Under the pieces are notes generated by a model. It was not told the DNA's origin. It saw only the letters and a program-made list of their open reading frames with translations, and did not search any database. Of a stretch of 64,000 nucleotides of DNA, positions 1-11,381 are shown in pieces. Location of the stretch: contig NC_091674.1 in the NCBI RefSeq assembly GCF_042453785.1, positions 30,205,501 through 30,269,500 of the forward strand, read 5' to 3'. The DNA comes from Malus domestica. Taxonomy: Eukaryota > Streptophyta > Magnoliopsida > Rosales > Rosaceae. Both the position numbers and the translations under genes were made by a program. How positions within the stretch are numbered: the first letter of the stretch is position 1; each line of letters opens with the position of its first letter.

Positions 1-4
1 TTAC

Positions 5-2411
5 TTAAAGCACCCCATGCCAGCAGCAAGATGGCCAGCAAAACCCATGGCCAGTCTAGTCTCAACCATACCACCGATCATCAAATTCAATCCCGCTGCC
101 TTTGCTACCTCGATGATTTCAAGGGCTCGAACAACCCCAACTTTAGCAAGTTTAATGTTAATTACATCGGCAAGATTTTCTTCCACTATTTTCTTAACAT
201 CAGCTAAACTTCGACAGCTCTCATCAGCTGCAACTGATACTCCATATTTGTCTTTCGCAACGTGGTAAACATTTCCGAGGCCTTTCCAATCATCTCTATG
301 GACCGGTTGTTCGAAGAGAAGAGGACTCACTCCCACCTCTGAAAGTAAAAAAAAAAAAAACAAGAAAATATTTCAGAAACTCATTTATAGGTTTTCACCA
401 TAAGTTTTTTTTTTTATTTACTTTTCTAAGGGAAATCAATATGCTGTTTGCAGACACACAGGCTAAAAATGGTATCTTTGCCTTCTCTCTGCATCATTTA
501 CCATGTAATTTATCAAGAACTTGGATAGCTTCGTTGGAGTTATATCCTTCGTTAGCATCCAAGATAAAATAGCAATCGGGGTGAACAGCACGTATGGCTC
601 GAAGGACTTCTATGTCTGAATTCAAATTCTTTCCCACCTTAAGCTTTAAAGTTTTAAACCCTTCTTCACGGTACTTTGAAGCCAATGTAGCAGCTTCTGC
701 TGCAGAAACAATCGGAATCTGCGCATATAAAGTTCAGTCTACTTTTCACTGTATAAAGCAAAATTTTAACTGCCAGAGTTACTTGAACAAGAGCTTAACT
801 GTTATATCAGTAGTTATGGTGTTTGAAGCTCCACCAAACAGTCTCCACAAAGGGACACCGATACTCATACAAACTGCATCAATTAACGCCATCTCAACTC
901 CTGCCCTAACCTTCAATTGCAATTCAGCGAAATAAGATTTCGGAAACCCTTAATAATGCTATTACATAAAGACATCAAATTGCTAAACAAGTGCTGCTGA
1001 TTTTCATCAATAATTGCATATGGTTCGCGTGATCAGGATCAAAAAGCCAATCAAAACGCTGACTTGAGCAAACCAAGTTTACACTAGTCCCACCCCAACT
1101 CAGCTGCCTAAATGTTACACAGTTGGGGTGCAAAATGTAAACTTTCCTGGAACATCACTCTAACAACTACTCCTATTGCCTCCATTATTTTCCCCTACAT
1201 TTTCTCAGCAAACAAACAAAAGATAAGATCTTTATACCCAAATTCCAACTACATTCAACACAAAAATTGTTCAAATCACAAAACAACCAAACCCAATCAA
1301 AATACAATACTCAAACACCAAAACCAACAAATAAACCATTTAATCTACAACTACTTGTTTCCACTTCTCTTTTTTCCTACATTTTCTCAGTAAACAAAAA
1401 AAAGATAAGACTTCTACATCCCAGTACCTACTAAATTAAAAGCAAAGTTGTTCAATTGTCAAACACCAAAACTAACAAATAAACATATAAAAAAGTGTAA
1501 ACTTTCCCTACAAGGTCATCAAACTGCTAAACAAATTCTGCTGGTTTTGAACAAAAACTGCATAAGATTCACTTGTTCAGGATCGAAAAGCCAATCAAAA
1601 TGCTGACTTAAGCAAAACAAATTTTGTACAAAGCCAATAAAAAGGTAGTTCTTAAAGCAAAGAAAAAACTTGCTCACACCAGTCACACTCAACTCAGCTA
1701 AGTCTGAACTTTCCCGGGAAAATCATTCACTCTAACAACTACTCCCACTTCCTCTATCCTTTTTTCCTACACTTTCTCAGCAAACAAACAAAAGATAAGA
1801 CCTTTCCACTCAGAGTCCTACAAAGTTATCCAATTCCAGCTAAATTTAACTGCAAAGTTATCCCATATCACAGTGAAAAGTAAAAAGTAAAAACCCAATC
1901 ATGTAAGTGTAAAAAGTAATCTTTCCACTCATATACTCACAGAAGCAAACTCATGTCCAGGAAGAATCCCACCAATCTCCCCCAAAACCGAACCCAACGT
2001 CATCGCCGGACTTCGAAGCAAGAACTCGCAAGCTTCCTTAGCCTTAACCATGGCAGTATGCTGATCCTCTGCAGTCACAAAGGGCAAAATCGGAGTTTCA
2101 CCCCACCCCACGCACCCGTTACTCAACTCAACCCGGACCGCCACATTCTCCACCCTCTCCAGCCGCGAAGTCGCAATCGTGAACGGCGCAGTCAGCGGCA
2201 CGTTCAGAGGCCGATTCTCTGCTCTCTGCACGTTCACCGTGAACGTCTCGAGCAGACTGCTGAACCCAAAACTGGTAGGGGTGGCCAGAGCCATTTTTGG
2301 GGTGAATTTTGAAAAGGGTTTTGGTTTTTTGGGGTTTCGAGTGGAATGAGGAGCAGAGCAGAGGAGCAGAGAGCTGAACGGTGAGCGAAGAGAAAACCCA
2401 ATTGAGCTCAT
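5..2411 (-). CDS. L-Ala-D/L-Glu (dipeptide) epimerase-like protein, enolase superfamily, 3' partial
   Basis: Minus-strand gene with four exons in the window: 2411-1941, 910-800, 718-502 and 338-5. All have GT/AG borders and join in frame into about 377 residues. The enolase-superfamily catalytic set is visible: the KxK pair in TLKLKVG (K219, K221), metal ligands D248 (LDANEG), E276 (FEQP) and D305 (AADES), and the second-side lysine K329 (NIKLAK). Spacing between these matches dipeptide epimerases and muconate cycloisomerases. Family members epimerise the alpha carbon of dipeptides such as L-Ala-D-Glu; the plant substrate is not shown by the sequence. The first ~40 residues are Ser/Pro/basic-rich, like an organelle transit peptide; a second start, MALATPTS, lies at 2294. 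The TAA at positions 3-1 looks like a stop, but the context AA|GTAA makes a splice donor at position 4 more likely, and homologues continue past this point, so the last exon is outside the window. Confidence 0.9.
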
Positions 2412-3105
2412 TTGATTGGGATTCGTGGTGTTTGCTCTTTAGCTACGGATTTTGGTGGTTCTGACTTCTGTAGAACTCTGATTGGTTTGTGAGGAAGATC
2501 TGCATATACGCACATATTGTTCTTGTTGCACAGACCTCTAGCAGGGCAGAGTACGACTGGTGGCAATTTTTTAATTCAAATTTCGATGTTTTATTAATTT
2601 TTTTACGTCCGATTATTAATTATTTAAGCCAATCATCGTCCTTATGTCTTTCTGTGCTGACGAGAGTGGTGGATGCATGTGTGTTTCCCTGGTTTTTTTT
2701 TCCCCAGTAAACTTGTCTGGTATAAATTTTTTGGAATATGAGATACAGTGTTTTATTTTGTTTTAAATTTTTTATTTAAAATTATAAATATCAAAATCTA
2801 ACTATTAAAACGCAGAGTTTATTTTCTTTAACAAAAAGTTTAGGGTGAGGAGGTTTAGCCTATTTTTTTATTTATACATCCTATCGAAGAATAATCGCTG
2901 GCAACGGGACTCGAATGCCCTTGTGTATTTATCACAAAAATCATTGATTCCATTGGTATTTGGTACGAGAACCTGGTTGGATACCTGGATCCCCAAATAT
3001 CCAACTCCAATAACTTAATTTGAACAAAAAAAAAAAAAAAACTCCAATAACTCGGGTTGAGGAAGCTGTTAGTTTTTGACTTGACCGATCTATTATTTAA
3101 GTCTC
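2412..3105. other. Upstream region of the epimerase gene, no gene seen
   Basis: AT-rich DNA with poly-T and poly-A runs. The first ~150 bases hold the likely promoter and 5' leader of the epimerase gene on the minus strand. No credible reading frame or RNA was found. Confidence 0.5.
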
Positions 3106-3108
3106 TAA

Positions 3109-4268
3109 AGGTGCGTTTGTTGCACCAGATAATTTCAAACTGAACTAGCTTCAGGGACTAAGATGGACTGACTTATAATAGACTAAGTTGGACTAACTTA
3201 GTGAAACGTTTGATGCAGTGTCAGACTAAGAAACATGATAATAAAAATTAGTGAAATTGCAAATTAACAATTGAAGCATCAAATTCAACTGCACAATACC
3301 CACAATTAAATTAAATGATAAAATTACAGCAACAAATACCCATCTTGAATTTTTTTCATAATTCACCAAAACAGAGTATAAAGAACAAAACCTAGATTCT
3401 GCAATGTTAAGAAATGACTTGGGGAAGAAAATTGAAGGCTTTTTTTGGGGAAATTGGAAAAAATCCAAATGAAAATTCATAGTTGAGAAACAGAAAAGGT
3501 TATTATCTCATACTTTTTTTGGGTTCATTTATTCACCTTATACTCCACACCACGAGCTCCATGAATGCCTCTATCTTTTTTTCCCTTTTTCTGTTAACCT
3601 TTTGTCTCAATTTATTTCCATAGTTGACTTGACTATTTAAATTTAATCAGCAACTCAAATGTCCCAAAATTGTTAAAAATTCAAACCTCATCACCCGATA
3701 AATTCGGAGGCAGCAGGTTTTGATTCCTTCTTCACAGCCTCACCAATTTTTTAAAATGGGGCTTCACCATAGATGACTTTGAGCATGGAAAGCTGAACCA
3801 AGGGAAATCACAAAATACCTAGAAGGGGAAATCAAATTCATACAACAACATCATAAAATACCCAGAAGGAGAAATTATTGAAGAACAAGAAAATTTCACA
3901 GCATAAAACGCACCCAGATATCATAACAACCCAGAAGGGGAAATTGAAGGGGAAATCAGAAGGGAGATTGAAGGGGAAACGTGCGATTAGGACGAGCTGA
4001 AGGGGTAATCGAAGTAGTTAAGCAGGACGTGGGGAGCGAGCAGGACGAGGATAGCGAGCAGGAAGAAGCGAGCGAGCACGTAGAGGATGACGATCTTAGC
4101 TAGTCCTCTCGTATTTGAGGGGCTGCTAAGACCTTCTAATGAAGGAATTAGTCGACGCGAGTCCCACTTAATACCATTAAACTTAGTCCTTGCTGCAGAC
4201 AAACACAGGATAAAGAAACTAGTCCTGTCCAGTCCAGTGAAGGGTAGTGAAGCCAATCAAACGCACCC
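3109..4268. mobile_element. Non-autonomous PIF/Harbinger element (1.16 kb)
   Basis: The element is flanked by the 3-bp target duplication TAA (3106-3108 and 4269-4271), the PIF/Harbinger hallmark TWA. Ends are inverted: left AGGTGCGTTTGTTGCACC, right (reverse complement) GGGTGCGTTTGATTGG. The first ~140 bases closely match the reverse complement of the right end of the full-length Harbinger at 22914-28485, including a cluster of GGACTAAG/GGACTGG-type subterminal motifs. The right end shares the same motif style. The interior has no transposase and is AT-rich, with repeats of AGAAGGGGAAATTGAAG type. It probably moves with transposase supplied in trans. Confidence 0.8.
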
Positions 4269-4863
4269 TAAATGATTCTGGCATTACAAAAACGTGTTGC
4301 AAGTAGTGTTTCAATCTTTTCTTTTCTAGGTAAAAGAGCCATGTACTTGAAAATTTGTTCGAAAAAACAACTCCAAATAATTCTTTAACTTATTAAAAAC
4401 TATCAATTTCGTCTCTAACATAAGATTCGAACTTATTCTATTCAATTTCTCGTTAATTAAATTACGTAACACACTTTAGAAAGTAATATCATCATTTTTT
4501 CACCTATAAGCTCTTAATATTGCACACATATAGCAAATCTAATTGTCTTTTCAAAATTAACTCTATACACTGCTTTTTCGGAAGAAAAAAAAAGCTGTTA
4601 ATGAGTTTAACAACTTATTTATATATAAAAAAAATTGTTTAGCAGCTTAGTTTTCACCTAAGTAATGATCCAGTACTAAATCGACATAATACTCTAGTCG
4701 ATCCAATATTCCTCTCCTCAAGTGTGTCCTTTCGATGTGCCCAAAGGTTACCTTGTGGTTGTGGATTAGAAATGTTATTAAAAAAAAAATCTTAGAAGTG
4801 TTAATTAACTTTATTAACAGAAAAGACTAATCAATTAATTGGTGTTTGAGTATGAAGTTGACA

Positions 4864-4881
4864 TCCCCGGCAACGACGCCA
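4864..4881 (-). promoter_or_regulatory. Retroelement primer binding site beside an old LTR
   Basis: On the minus strand this reads TGGCGTCGTTGCCGGGGA, complementary to a tRNA 3' end (TCCCCGGCAACG(A/G)CGCCA). This primer-site form is known from Ogre/Tat-type Gypsy elements. It lies a few bases from the TG end of the LTR-like block on its right, giving the element a minus-strand direction. One CpG has decayed (GTCG for GCCG). Confidence 0.55.
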
Positions 4882-4887
4882 AATTTT

Positions 4888-6200
4888 TGATAGGATTTTT
4901 TACAACCTGCAAAAGTAAGGATAAAAATATTTGCAAGAGTACAAGGCTATTGTAGTATAGCAGCTCAAGCAAGATCGTTTTTCACGAGAATTGAATGAAT
5001 AATTTGTGCTAAACCCAAATCTTAATTAATTATTTGAAAACAAAGTTTGGAAAATGGTGATTTTATGAACTAAAATATTAAAAACAAATTTAATTAAAAA
5101 TGATTAAATAAATTGGGAAAGTAAAGAAAACAAAAGAAAATAGTTTGAAAATCTATTTAAGCACTAGGGTTCCGCAGTCACCTTAACAATCCTATGTAGT
5201 TCTTCCAATTACTTATAAATTACCCATGCATATTTTGAAGATTAGGTTTTTCTAAAGTATGCCCTACTTGGAACCTCCAAAGGAGAACGTATATCTAACA
5301 TGCAACTTGTTCATGGTGTCTAGATCAAATGTGAACATGCAAAACTCATTAAGTTTTGTGAAAACCTCTTGAAAAAGCATATAACCCTTAAGACGTGTCG
5401 TCCATCTTAAGAAGTTACACATATTAACCACAAGAAGCCTTAGTCAATTTCAGGGACAGTTCTCCGCAAAATTGCATTAAATTACTTTTCTAAATATCTT
5501 AATGATGGCCAATCATCAAGACAATTAGATCGTTTCAAACACAATGATTAATAACGCAAAACCTGCATGCATAATATCGTAAGTAAATTGAAAAGAAACT
5601 ACATATTCTTACTAAGCCTCGTGACATCATCCTAGCAAACGGAATTAGTTACGCATAATCAAAAAACAAAATATTATTAAGAACATGGATATAAAACACC
5701 TTATAGGTAAAAAGTCTGAAATTCTCCAAAATAGTGTGTGCGTTCTCTCGTCTCTCCCTTTCTAAAAACCCTAATGGCTAAAAAGCCTTATTTATACTAT
5801 TACAAAATAAAATCCTTACTAGACAAGGTCTTCTAAAAACTAGGAAACATAATAACTTTGAAACTAGGAAACATAACCTAATCAAATATGAGAAATCTGC
5901 CCAACCAAAATCAGCCATGTTTCTGGATCAGGGCTCCAAAACAGGGCCAAAACGGCTACAATTAAAGCTTGAGATGTCCCAAACATAATTGTATAAGGCC
6001 TCAGACTCAAAAGACATCATTTTGGATGCCAAAAAGCCCAAATAAGTCCAAAACGTCAGTTTGACAGCATTGCGAAGAAGTCGAATGACACACTAACATA
6101 CTCCAATTGTAATCACTTCAAGTTGAAAGACAAGTTGAAAGACACACGAACATCCTCCCATTGTAATCACTTCAAAATTCGTCAATTTGATCACTTTTTT
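4888..6200 (-). mobile_element. Old LTR (solo or truncated), Gypsy/Ogre-like
   Basis: Begins TGATAGGATT next to the primer site and runs for about 1.3 kb without coding sequence. On the minus strand a TATA box (TATAAATA, 5796-5789) is followed by GGCTTTTTAGCCATTAGGG and a pyrimidine/purine-rich leader, as in an LTR promoter. Near 6080-6175 two imperfect copies of CCAATTGTAATCACTTCAA occur. The right end is not defined and no second LTR or gag/pol is present, so only a remnant remains. The boundary at 6200 is approximate. Confidence 0.45.
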
Positions 6201-6884
6201 TTACTCAAGAAGTCGAATGCCCTACATTGAAAATATAAATCAAAGTATCAAATTACTCACAAAATAACTAATAAATTAATACTAAGATTATGATAAAATA
6301 TATAATATATTATCGACTCAGTAGGTTAAAGTTGCCCAAAGAACAAAATATGAATGAATGATTAATTTATGGGGCTGATCGACAAAATTGTAGAGCTTTG
6401 GCTTTTCCTGCTTTACCAATAGTGCTCTCAAAAAATAAAAAATAAAAACACTAGAAACTACATTTTCAGTTTCTAATTATTGTTGAGCCAACTTGATTAA
6501 TACAAAAGTGTGTCGAGTTAATTGGTATGTTCGTCTATTTTATTAAGTACAATTCTCCCTTACAACAAATTAAGTTAGTTTATATTAACACTTAGTAACA
6601 GTTTGATGAAAACGTTTGCTGGAGGCATCGATTAGGAGAACTAGTCATCCAAGACAAGATCAGTACTATTCTTTTCCAATTGTATCTAGCGGGCATGCAA
6701 AGCAACCTTGAAAAATATTTGAGCTAATTCCCCAAGCCATTCCTTACTTTATACAAGCTTACTTGGCCACCAAGCTTAGAACCCCTCACATAAATCACGA
6801 TCATATTTAAGTTGGTGATGATGAACATGTATCATCAATTAACAACACTCTTACAAATAATTAAGATTAATCAACTCAGAAGGT
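6201..6884. other. Intergenic DNA and promoter of the reticulon gene
   Basis: AT-rich, no reading frame of note. The region just before 6885 is the presumed promoter and leader of the reticulon-like gene; no certain TATA box can be assigned. Confidence 0.4.
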
Positions 6885-8012
6885 ATGCACAGAAAGCCGG
6901 GATTAGTGTACTCGTCCGATTCTGATGACAACGGTGAAATCCGCAGTGCAAAGTTATTCGGACGTGAAAGGCCGATTCATCATGTTCTTGGAGGCGGAAA
7001 AGGTATGTAACGTTCATTTAAACTGGCATGCATGCTAAAACCCTAATTGGTGATCTGCTAATTACCCTTAGTCATATGGGGATGATCGAACCGGAAAGAT
7101 AATAGATTAGAAATTAATCGCATTAATCTTGCAGTTGCGGATGTGTTGTTGTGGAGGAACCGAAATGTATCAGCTGCGCTTTTGATTGCCATGACGGTAA
7201 TCTGGTTTCTTTTCGAGGTTGCCGAGTACAATTTCATGACGCTCTTCTGTCACATCTCGATTTCCACATTGATGGTAATCTTCATATGGCGTACGGCTGC
7301 AGAAATATTCGGATTGTAACGTTCTTGATCTCATTCGCTAACTCAGTCTTATGATATCAGCTTTAGCTTTATTTAAATTGATTAATTAACAAATTAATCT
7401 ACGCAGTCGGCCGCCTATGATACCACAAATGATATTACATGAAAACACATTCAAACAAGTAGCTTCCACTGTCCATAAAAGATTAAACCACTTCATATCA
7501 AGGGTCCTTGACAGTGCAAGTGGAGGAGACTTCCCATTCTTCTTCTTGGTATATTCGAATTTTTTCGACTAAGTAGCAATCAATTACCGCTTTTGATTAA
7601 TGAATAAACTTTGTACTAATTAACAGAGTTGACCACTCATTCTCTCTACATTTTCAGACAATCATCTGTCTCTATATTTTGTCTCTGATCGGAACCTACT
7701 TCAGCTCTCTGAATCTTCTTTACTTGGGTAAGAAGTTTTATCATCTTGTTCTATATAATATATGTGTGTGTGTGTGTGTATACATATATGTAAAGGAAGG
7801 GTTAACTGATTGGCGCTCTCTTTTGCTTGCTTGCAAATGAAGGGTTCATCTGCTTGGAAACGCTACCATTCCTCTACGAGCGATTTGAGGAAGACGTTGA
7901 TCGTTTAGCCGGAAAAATCAGCAGAGAGATAAAGAGATCGTACAGAAAATTTGTTTCTCAGTTTCTCAACCAAATTCCTAGAGGTCCAGTGAAAGACAAG
8001 AAAATCAGATGA
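6885..8012 (+). CDS. Reticulon-like protein B (RTNLB), ER-shaping membrane protein
   Basis: Five exons: 6885-7002, 7135-7315, 7407-7548, 7658-7727 and 7843-8012. All junctions are GT/AG and phase-consistent, giving 226 residues. A short hydrophilic N-terminus (MHRKPGLVYSSDSDD) precedes the reticulon homology domain, which opens with VADVLLWRNRNVSAALL and carries two long hydrophobic hairpins (about residues 50-95 and 145-175). Reticulons insert these hairpins into the ER membrane and bend it into tubules. The C-terminus is basic and ends KDKKIR, so the last four residues fit a KKxx ER-retrieval signal, as in other plant RTNLBs. The short N-terminus resembles the RTNLB9 group, but the subclass was not tested. 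Confidence 0.93.
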
Positions 8013-8089
8013 AACTTTCCATGGACTATTTATACCATGGAACACATGTATCACTCACCGTGTGAAGATTTGTGTAAATAAAACACATT

Positions 8090-8150
8090 TTATATATATA
8101 TATATATGACTGTATAATATATGTATGTGTGTGTGTGTGTGTATATAAGT
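8090..8150. repeat. TA and TG microsatellites
   Basis: A TA tract at about 8092-8107 is followed by a TG tract at about 8124-8141, in the 3' flank of the reticulon gene. A second TG tract lies in the last intron near 7762-7778. Confidence 0.8.
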
Positions 8151-8776
8151 ATATCACTACATTGATTCCATTTGATTAGTTGATCACTTTAGCCTTCGTG
8201 AAATGGTTCCCACCTCCCATTTTCTTGGCTGAAACGGAAAACATTTCCCGATCAAGTAAATATATATCGAATTTCGTACGAAAAAGATCAAATTGAGCCG
8301 TCCTAGTTTGTACACTATTGACACATGCATGCACGATGCAGCAGAAGCAAAGGCCACCTGGATATATACAGTGCTGCTTCCTCAAGCTCTCTAATATCTG
8401 CTCCACTAATAATTGTAATATTTTTAAGTTAATGGATCATATTTGCATTCTCAAACATGACTGCTGACTAGATATGACACCACAGTGTAAATGTAGTAAT
8501 TAAGTGGGGTTCTCTAAGATGGATCTCAAGATAAAGCAAATCATTTCAGTTTAAATCCTTATTGGGATACCATTGTTTCTAGGCTCTAACTAGAGATTAG
8601 ATTTGGACTAGTTTTAGCCTTCCCAAATAAAAATCTCAAAAAGGGTATATATCTTGTCTTAAATTATTGTACATTATTGGAAGATGATGGCCAATGGCCA
8701 TTTGGTGATGATGATCCCTATGGAAGTGCTGAGTGCAGATCGAATAAAGTGGAAATTCTACGATGCACTAGTGTAT

Positions 8777-8877
8777 AAAGGTCGTACCCAGTGCACAAGG
8801 CTCCCGCTTTACGCAGGGTCTGGGAGAGGTGAATGTCGGCTAGCCTTACCCCTATTTATGGAGAGGCTGCTCCCAAG
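8777..8877 (-). mobile_element. Au SINE, 5'-truncated, with 17-bp target duplication
   Basis: The 101-base body carries the highly conserved Au SINE 3' region, read on the minus strand from CTTGGGAGCAGCCTCTCC to GGGTACGACC with a short T tail. It is bracketed by perfect 17-bp direct repeats, ACGATGCACTAGTGTAT, at 8760-8776 and 8878-8894. The tRNA-derived Pol III head (A and B boxes) is missing, so the copy was 5'-truncated on insertion and cannot be transcribed from its own promoter. Family assignment rests on recognition of the conserved body. Confidence 0.85.
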
Positions 8878-8934
8878 ACGATGCACTAGTGTATGAGATG
8901 AATTAATATTGTATTAGATATTTAGTAGAATTTG

Positions 8935-9250
8935 TGAGCTTCGATTAAAATATTTAATCTAGCAGTTCATCAAAAACTCATTGGTGTACTGTAGAAGGTC
9001 AGAGTGTAGAAAACACATGTGCTAATGCATTACTATATTTACAGTGAATGATAAGCTTTGATTCAAACATTTTAATCTAGTCGTTCATAAAAATAGGGCA
9101 TCACATACACTGGTGTACGAATGTATGTTATGCATTAGTATTACAATGGATGGTTGGGTTTGTATGTTTGATTAAAACACTTCAATCTACCTGTTCATAA
9201 AAGCATTGTATCATATATACAGCGGTGTATTGTACAAGTCTAGAGAACAG
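8935..9250. repeat. Three degenerate ~115-bp tandem units
   Basis: The phrase GATT(A/C)AAA(T/C)A.TT.AATCTA..(G/T)TTCAT recurs at about 8944, 9060 and 9170. Each copy is followed by a variant of CACTGGTGTA and TGCATTA. Copies have diverged, so this is an old local triplication or a decayed element. No gene found. Confidence 0.6.
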
Positions 9251-9567
9251 AAAAAATACAACAACGATTTGGCTGTCACTATCTCTGATGACAATTCAAC
9301 TTCCATACATATATATGATCGATATCATGACAAGGCAAAGTGGGATGTGAATGCAATTCCAACAACCCACCATCATAATTTGTAGTGTCAAACTCTGATT
9401 TCTGCTGTTTTTGCCTGCCAACGCTACTACAGCAAACACCCCAATTAGGATAATCATGTACAAAAAGTTCAAAAGTAAACACGCACACACACAGATCCCA
9501 CTAAGAACAAATCATTCTATTTGGAATATTGACTTTAGAACAATATATTATTATTAATTCAAGAAGC

Positions 9568-9580
9568 CTATATATAAAGA
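9568..9580 (+). promoter_or_regulatory. TATA box of the small membrane-peptide gene
   Basis: CTATATATAAAGA lies 73 bases before the ATG at 9653, which fits a TATA box with a leader of about 40-45 bases. This supports the small reading frame being a real gene. Confidence 0.6.
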
Positions 9581-9652
9581 GAGGGATGTTTTTGATAGGG
9601 CATTTTCCTTCAACTTGTAACACGCACAAACACAAGAGATAAAAAAGACTAG

Positions 9653-9865
9653 ATGGTGAGAGTATGGGGAGAGATAGGTACAACTGATGGTGGTGGTGCT
9701 AACTGGTTAGTGTTGTGGGCAGCTTTTCTCAGCCTTTGCATCTTCTCCACCGTGGTTTTTTCGTGTGCAGGTGGTGTAGCCAAAGAGAAAACCACAGCAA
9801 CCGATACAGAGTACTGCGGCGGCGGTGGATGCGCTGCCGGCTGTGGCGCAGCATGTGGTGCATGA
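9653..9865 (+). CDS. Small membrane-anchored Gly/Cys-tailed protein (70 aa)
   Basis: Single-exon frame of 70 residues. After a polar N-terminus (MVRVWGEIGTTDGGG) comes one hydrophobic segment, about residues 17-40 (NWLVLWAAFLSLCIFSTVVF), that should span a membrane. A short KEKTTATDTE linker follows, then a tail rich in Gly, Ala and Cys (CGGGGCAAGCGAACGA). A TATA box is correctly placed upstream and the ATG has a purine at -3. Single-TM, Cys-tailed small proteins of this form occur in many plants without known function. Membrane location is inferred; no role is claimed. Confidence 0.6.
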   Translation: MVRVWGEIGTTDGGGANWLVLWAAFLSLCIFSTVVFSCAGGVAKEKTTATDTEYCGGGGCAAGCGAACGA

Positions 9866-10561
9866 AATATCCATCTCTTTACAATATCTAATCACTAAAG
9901 TGCGAGAGGTTTGCAACTTCCAAAATTAATTTAGAGAAAATATATTAGATTTAACTTCTTAGTCAAGTTTTGTATCAATTGACAGTGTAACGCATTTCAA
10001 CAATTGCAGAAGTGATCAATTTCGTTGCTATTTGCATCAGTCTTTCCTTATGATCTTGAATGCCGTAGACTATTAATTATATGCACATTTTAATGGGGAA
10101 TTCGGTTTGATGTTTGGGAAATATTGAAGTCGCGAGAGATTGCAACCATAAGGCATATCTTTGAAGATAAAATTTGGTTTTAGTTTGAAGGGTTCGATTG
10201 AAAAGACTTAATTTTGGTTTGGGTATTGCCTGCTTGTTTAGGATTGCTTCTTGAAGGGTTAAAAACACTTTTTAATATTCAAAAGTGTTTTTAACTCTCG
10301 TTTTTCTAGACTTAGAAGTGCTTTTTAAACAAGTATTTGTCAGATGCTATTTCGAAAAGTACTTGAATTTTAATAAGAAAAGTGAACAAACACCACTTTT
10401 AACTTTTTATACACCTCTTATTAATCATGTTATTTCTATTTGATTTATTTAATTCGATGACTTAAAAGAAATAGGGTATGAGAAACTTAAAAATAAGTAT
10501 TGGAATCATTGAGGGATTTGAATAAAGTAAAATATAAGACGTGTTGATATTTGTTAACCAT
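9866..10561. other. Intergenic, AT-rich
   Basis: No gene seen. The stretch 10260-10400 holds AAAGTGTTTTTAA and AGAAGTGCTTTTTAAAC phrases that recur through the window (22730, 28980, 32610, 41100, 51500, 61780). They are probably decayed copies of a common MITE family. Confidence 0.4.
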
Positions 10562-10642
10562 GTCAAGATGGCCGAGTTGGTCTAAGGCGCCAGTTTCAGG
10601 TACTGGTCCGAAAGGGCATGGGTTCGAATCCCATTCTTGACA
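10562..10642 (+). tRNA. tRNA-Leu (anticodon CAG)
   Basis: The 81-base sequence folds as a class II tRNA. The acceptor stem GTCAAGA pairs with TCTTGAC and is followed by discriminator A. The D arm GGCCGAGTTGGTCTAAGGC is typical of leucine tRNA. Anticodon stem CCAGT/ACTGG encloses loop TTCAGGT with anticodon CAG. A long variable arm follows, then the T arm GGGTTCGAATCCC. There is no intron. T runs from about 10647 serve as Pol III terminator. Confidence 0.96.
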
Positions 10643-10819
10643 AAACTTTTTTATTTTTTTTATTTTATTTTTTTTTCAATCTACGTTTCAATTTATTCAT
10701 AAACAATTCGAATTTCCTTTCAACTTATTCATTAATTTGAAACATCATATGTTCGACATCCCAATGAAAACCAGAAGACCAACAAGAAAATGGAAGTGTA
10801 AATTACTGATATAAACTTA

Positions 10820-11348
10820 AGGGTAAAAGACTGTTTACTACCCTCATGTTTCGTGGTTTTCAACATTTAGTACATCAAGTTTTTTTCGTCTCAGAGTCAT
10901 ACCTAAAGTGTAAATTTTGGGACAGTCTCATACATCCGTTAGTCAAACTGTTAAGTTTTTCGTTAACTGTGACGTGGCGCACTGACTGGGCGCCACGTGT
11001 CATCTACGTTTTTTTTTTTTTTTTTTTTCTTCTTCTTCTTTTCTTTTCTTTTCTTCTTCCTTCTCCTTCTTCTTCTTCCTCCGACTGCAACTTTCTTTTT
11101 TTTTTCTTTTCTTTTTTTTTTGCTTCTTCCTTCCCCTTCTTCCTTCCCCTTCTTCCTTCTTCTTCCTTCTCCTTCTTCTTCTTCTTCTTCTTCCTCCGAA
11201 ATCTGGGGAAGTTTGTTTTTTTTTTTTTCTTTCTTTCTTCTTCTTCCTTCTTCTTCCTTCTTCTTCCTCCGACTGCAATTTTTTCTTCCTCCTTCTCCTT
11301 CTTCCTTCCCCTTCTTCCTTCTTCCTTCTTCTTCTTCTTCTTCTTCCT

Positions 11349-11381
<33 letters not shown>

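Noticed and set aside
8777-8877. tRNA or tRNA pseudogene
   Set aside because: Only the body of an Au SINE is present; the tRNA-like head is missing and there is no cloverleaf.
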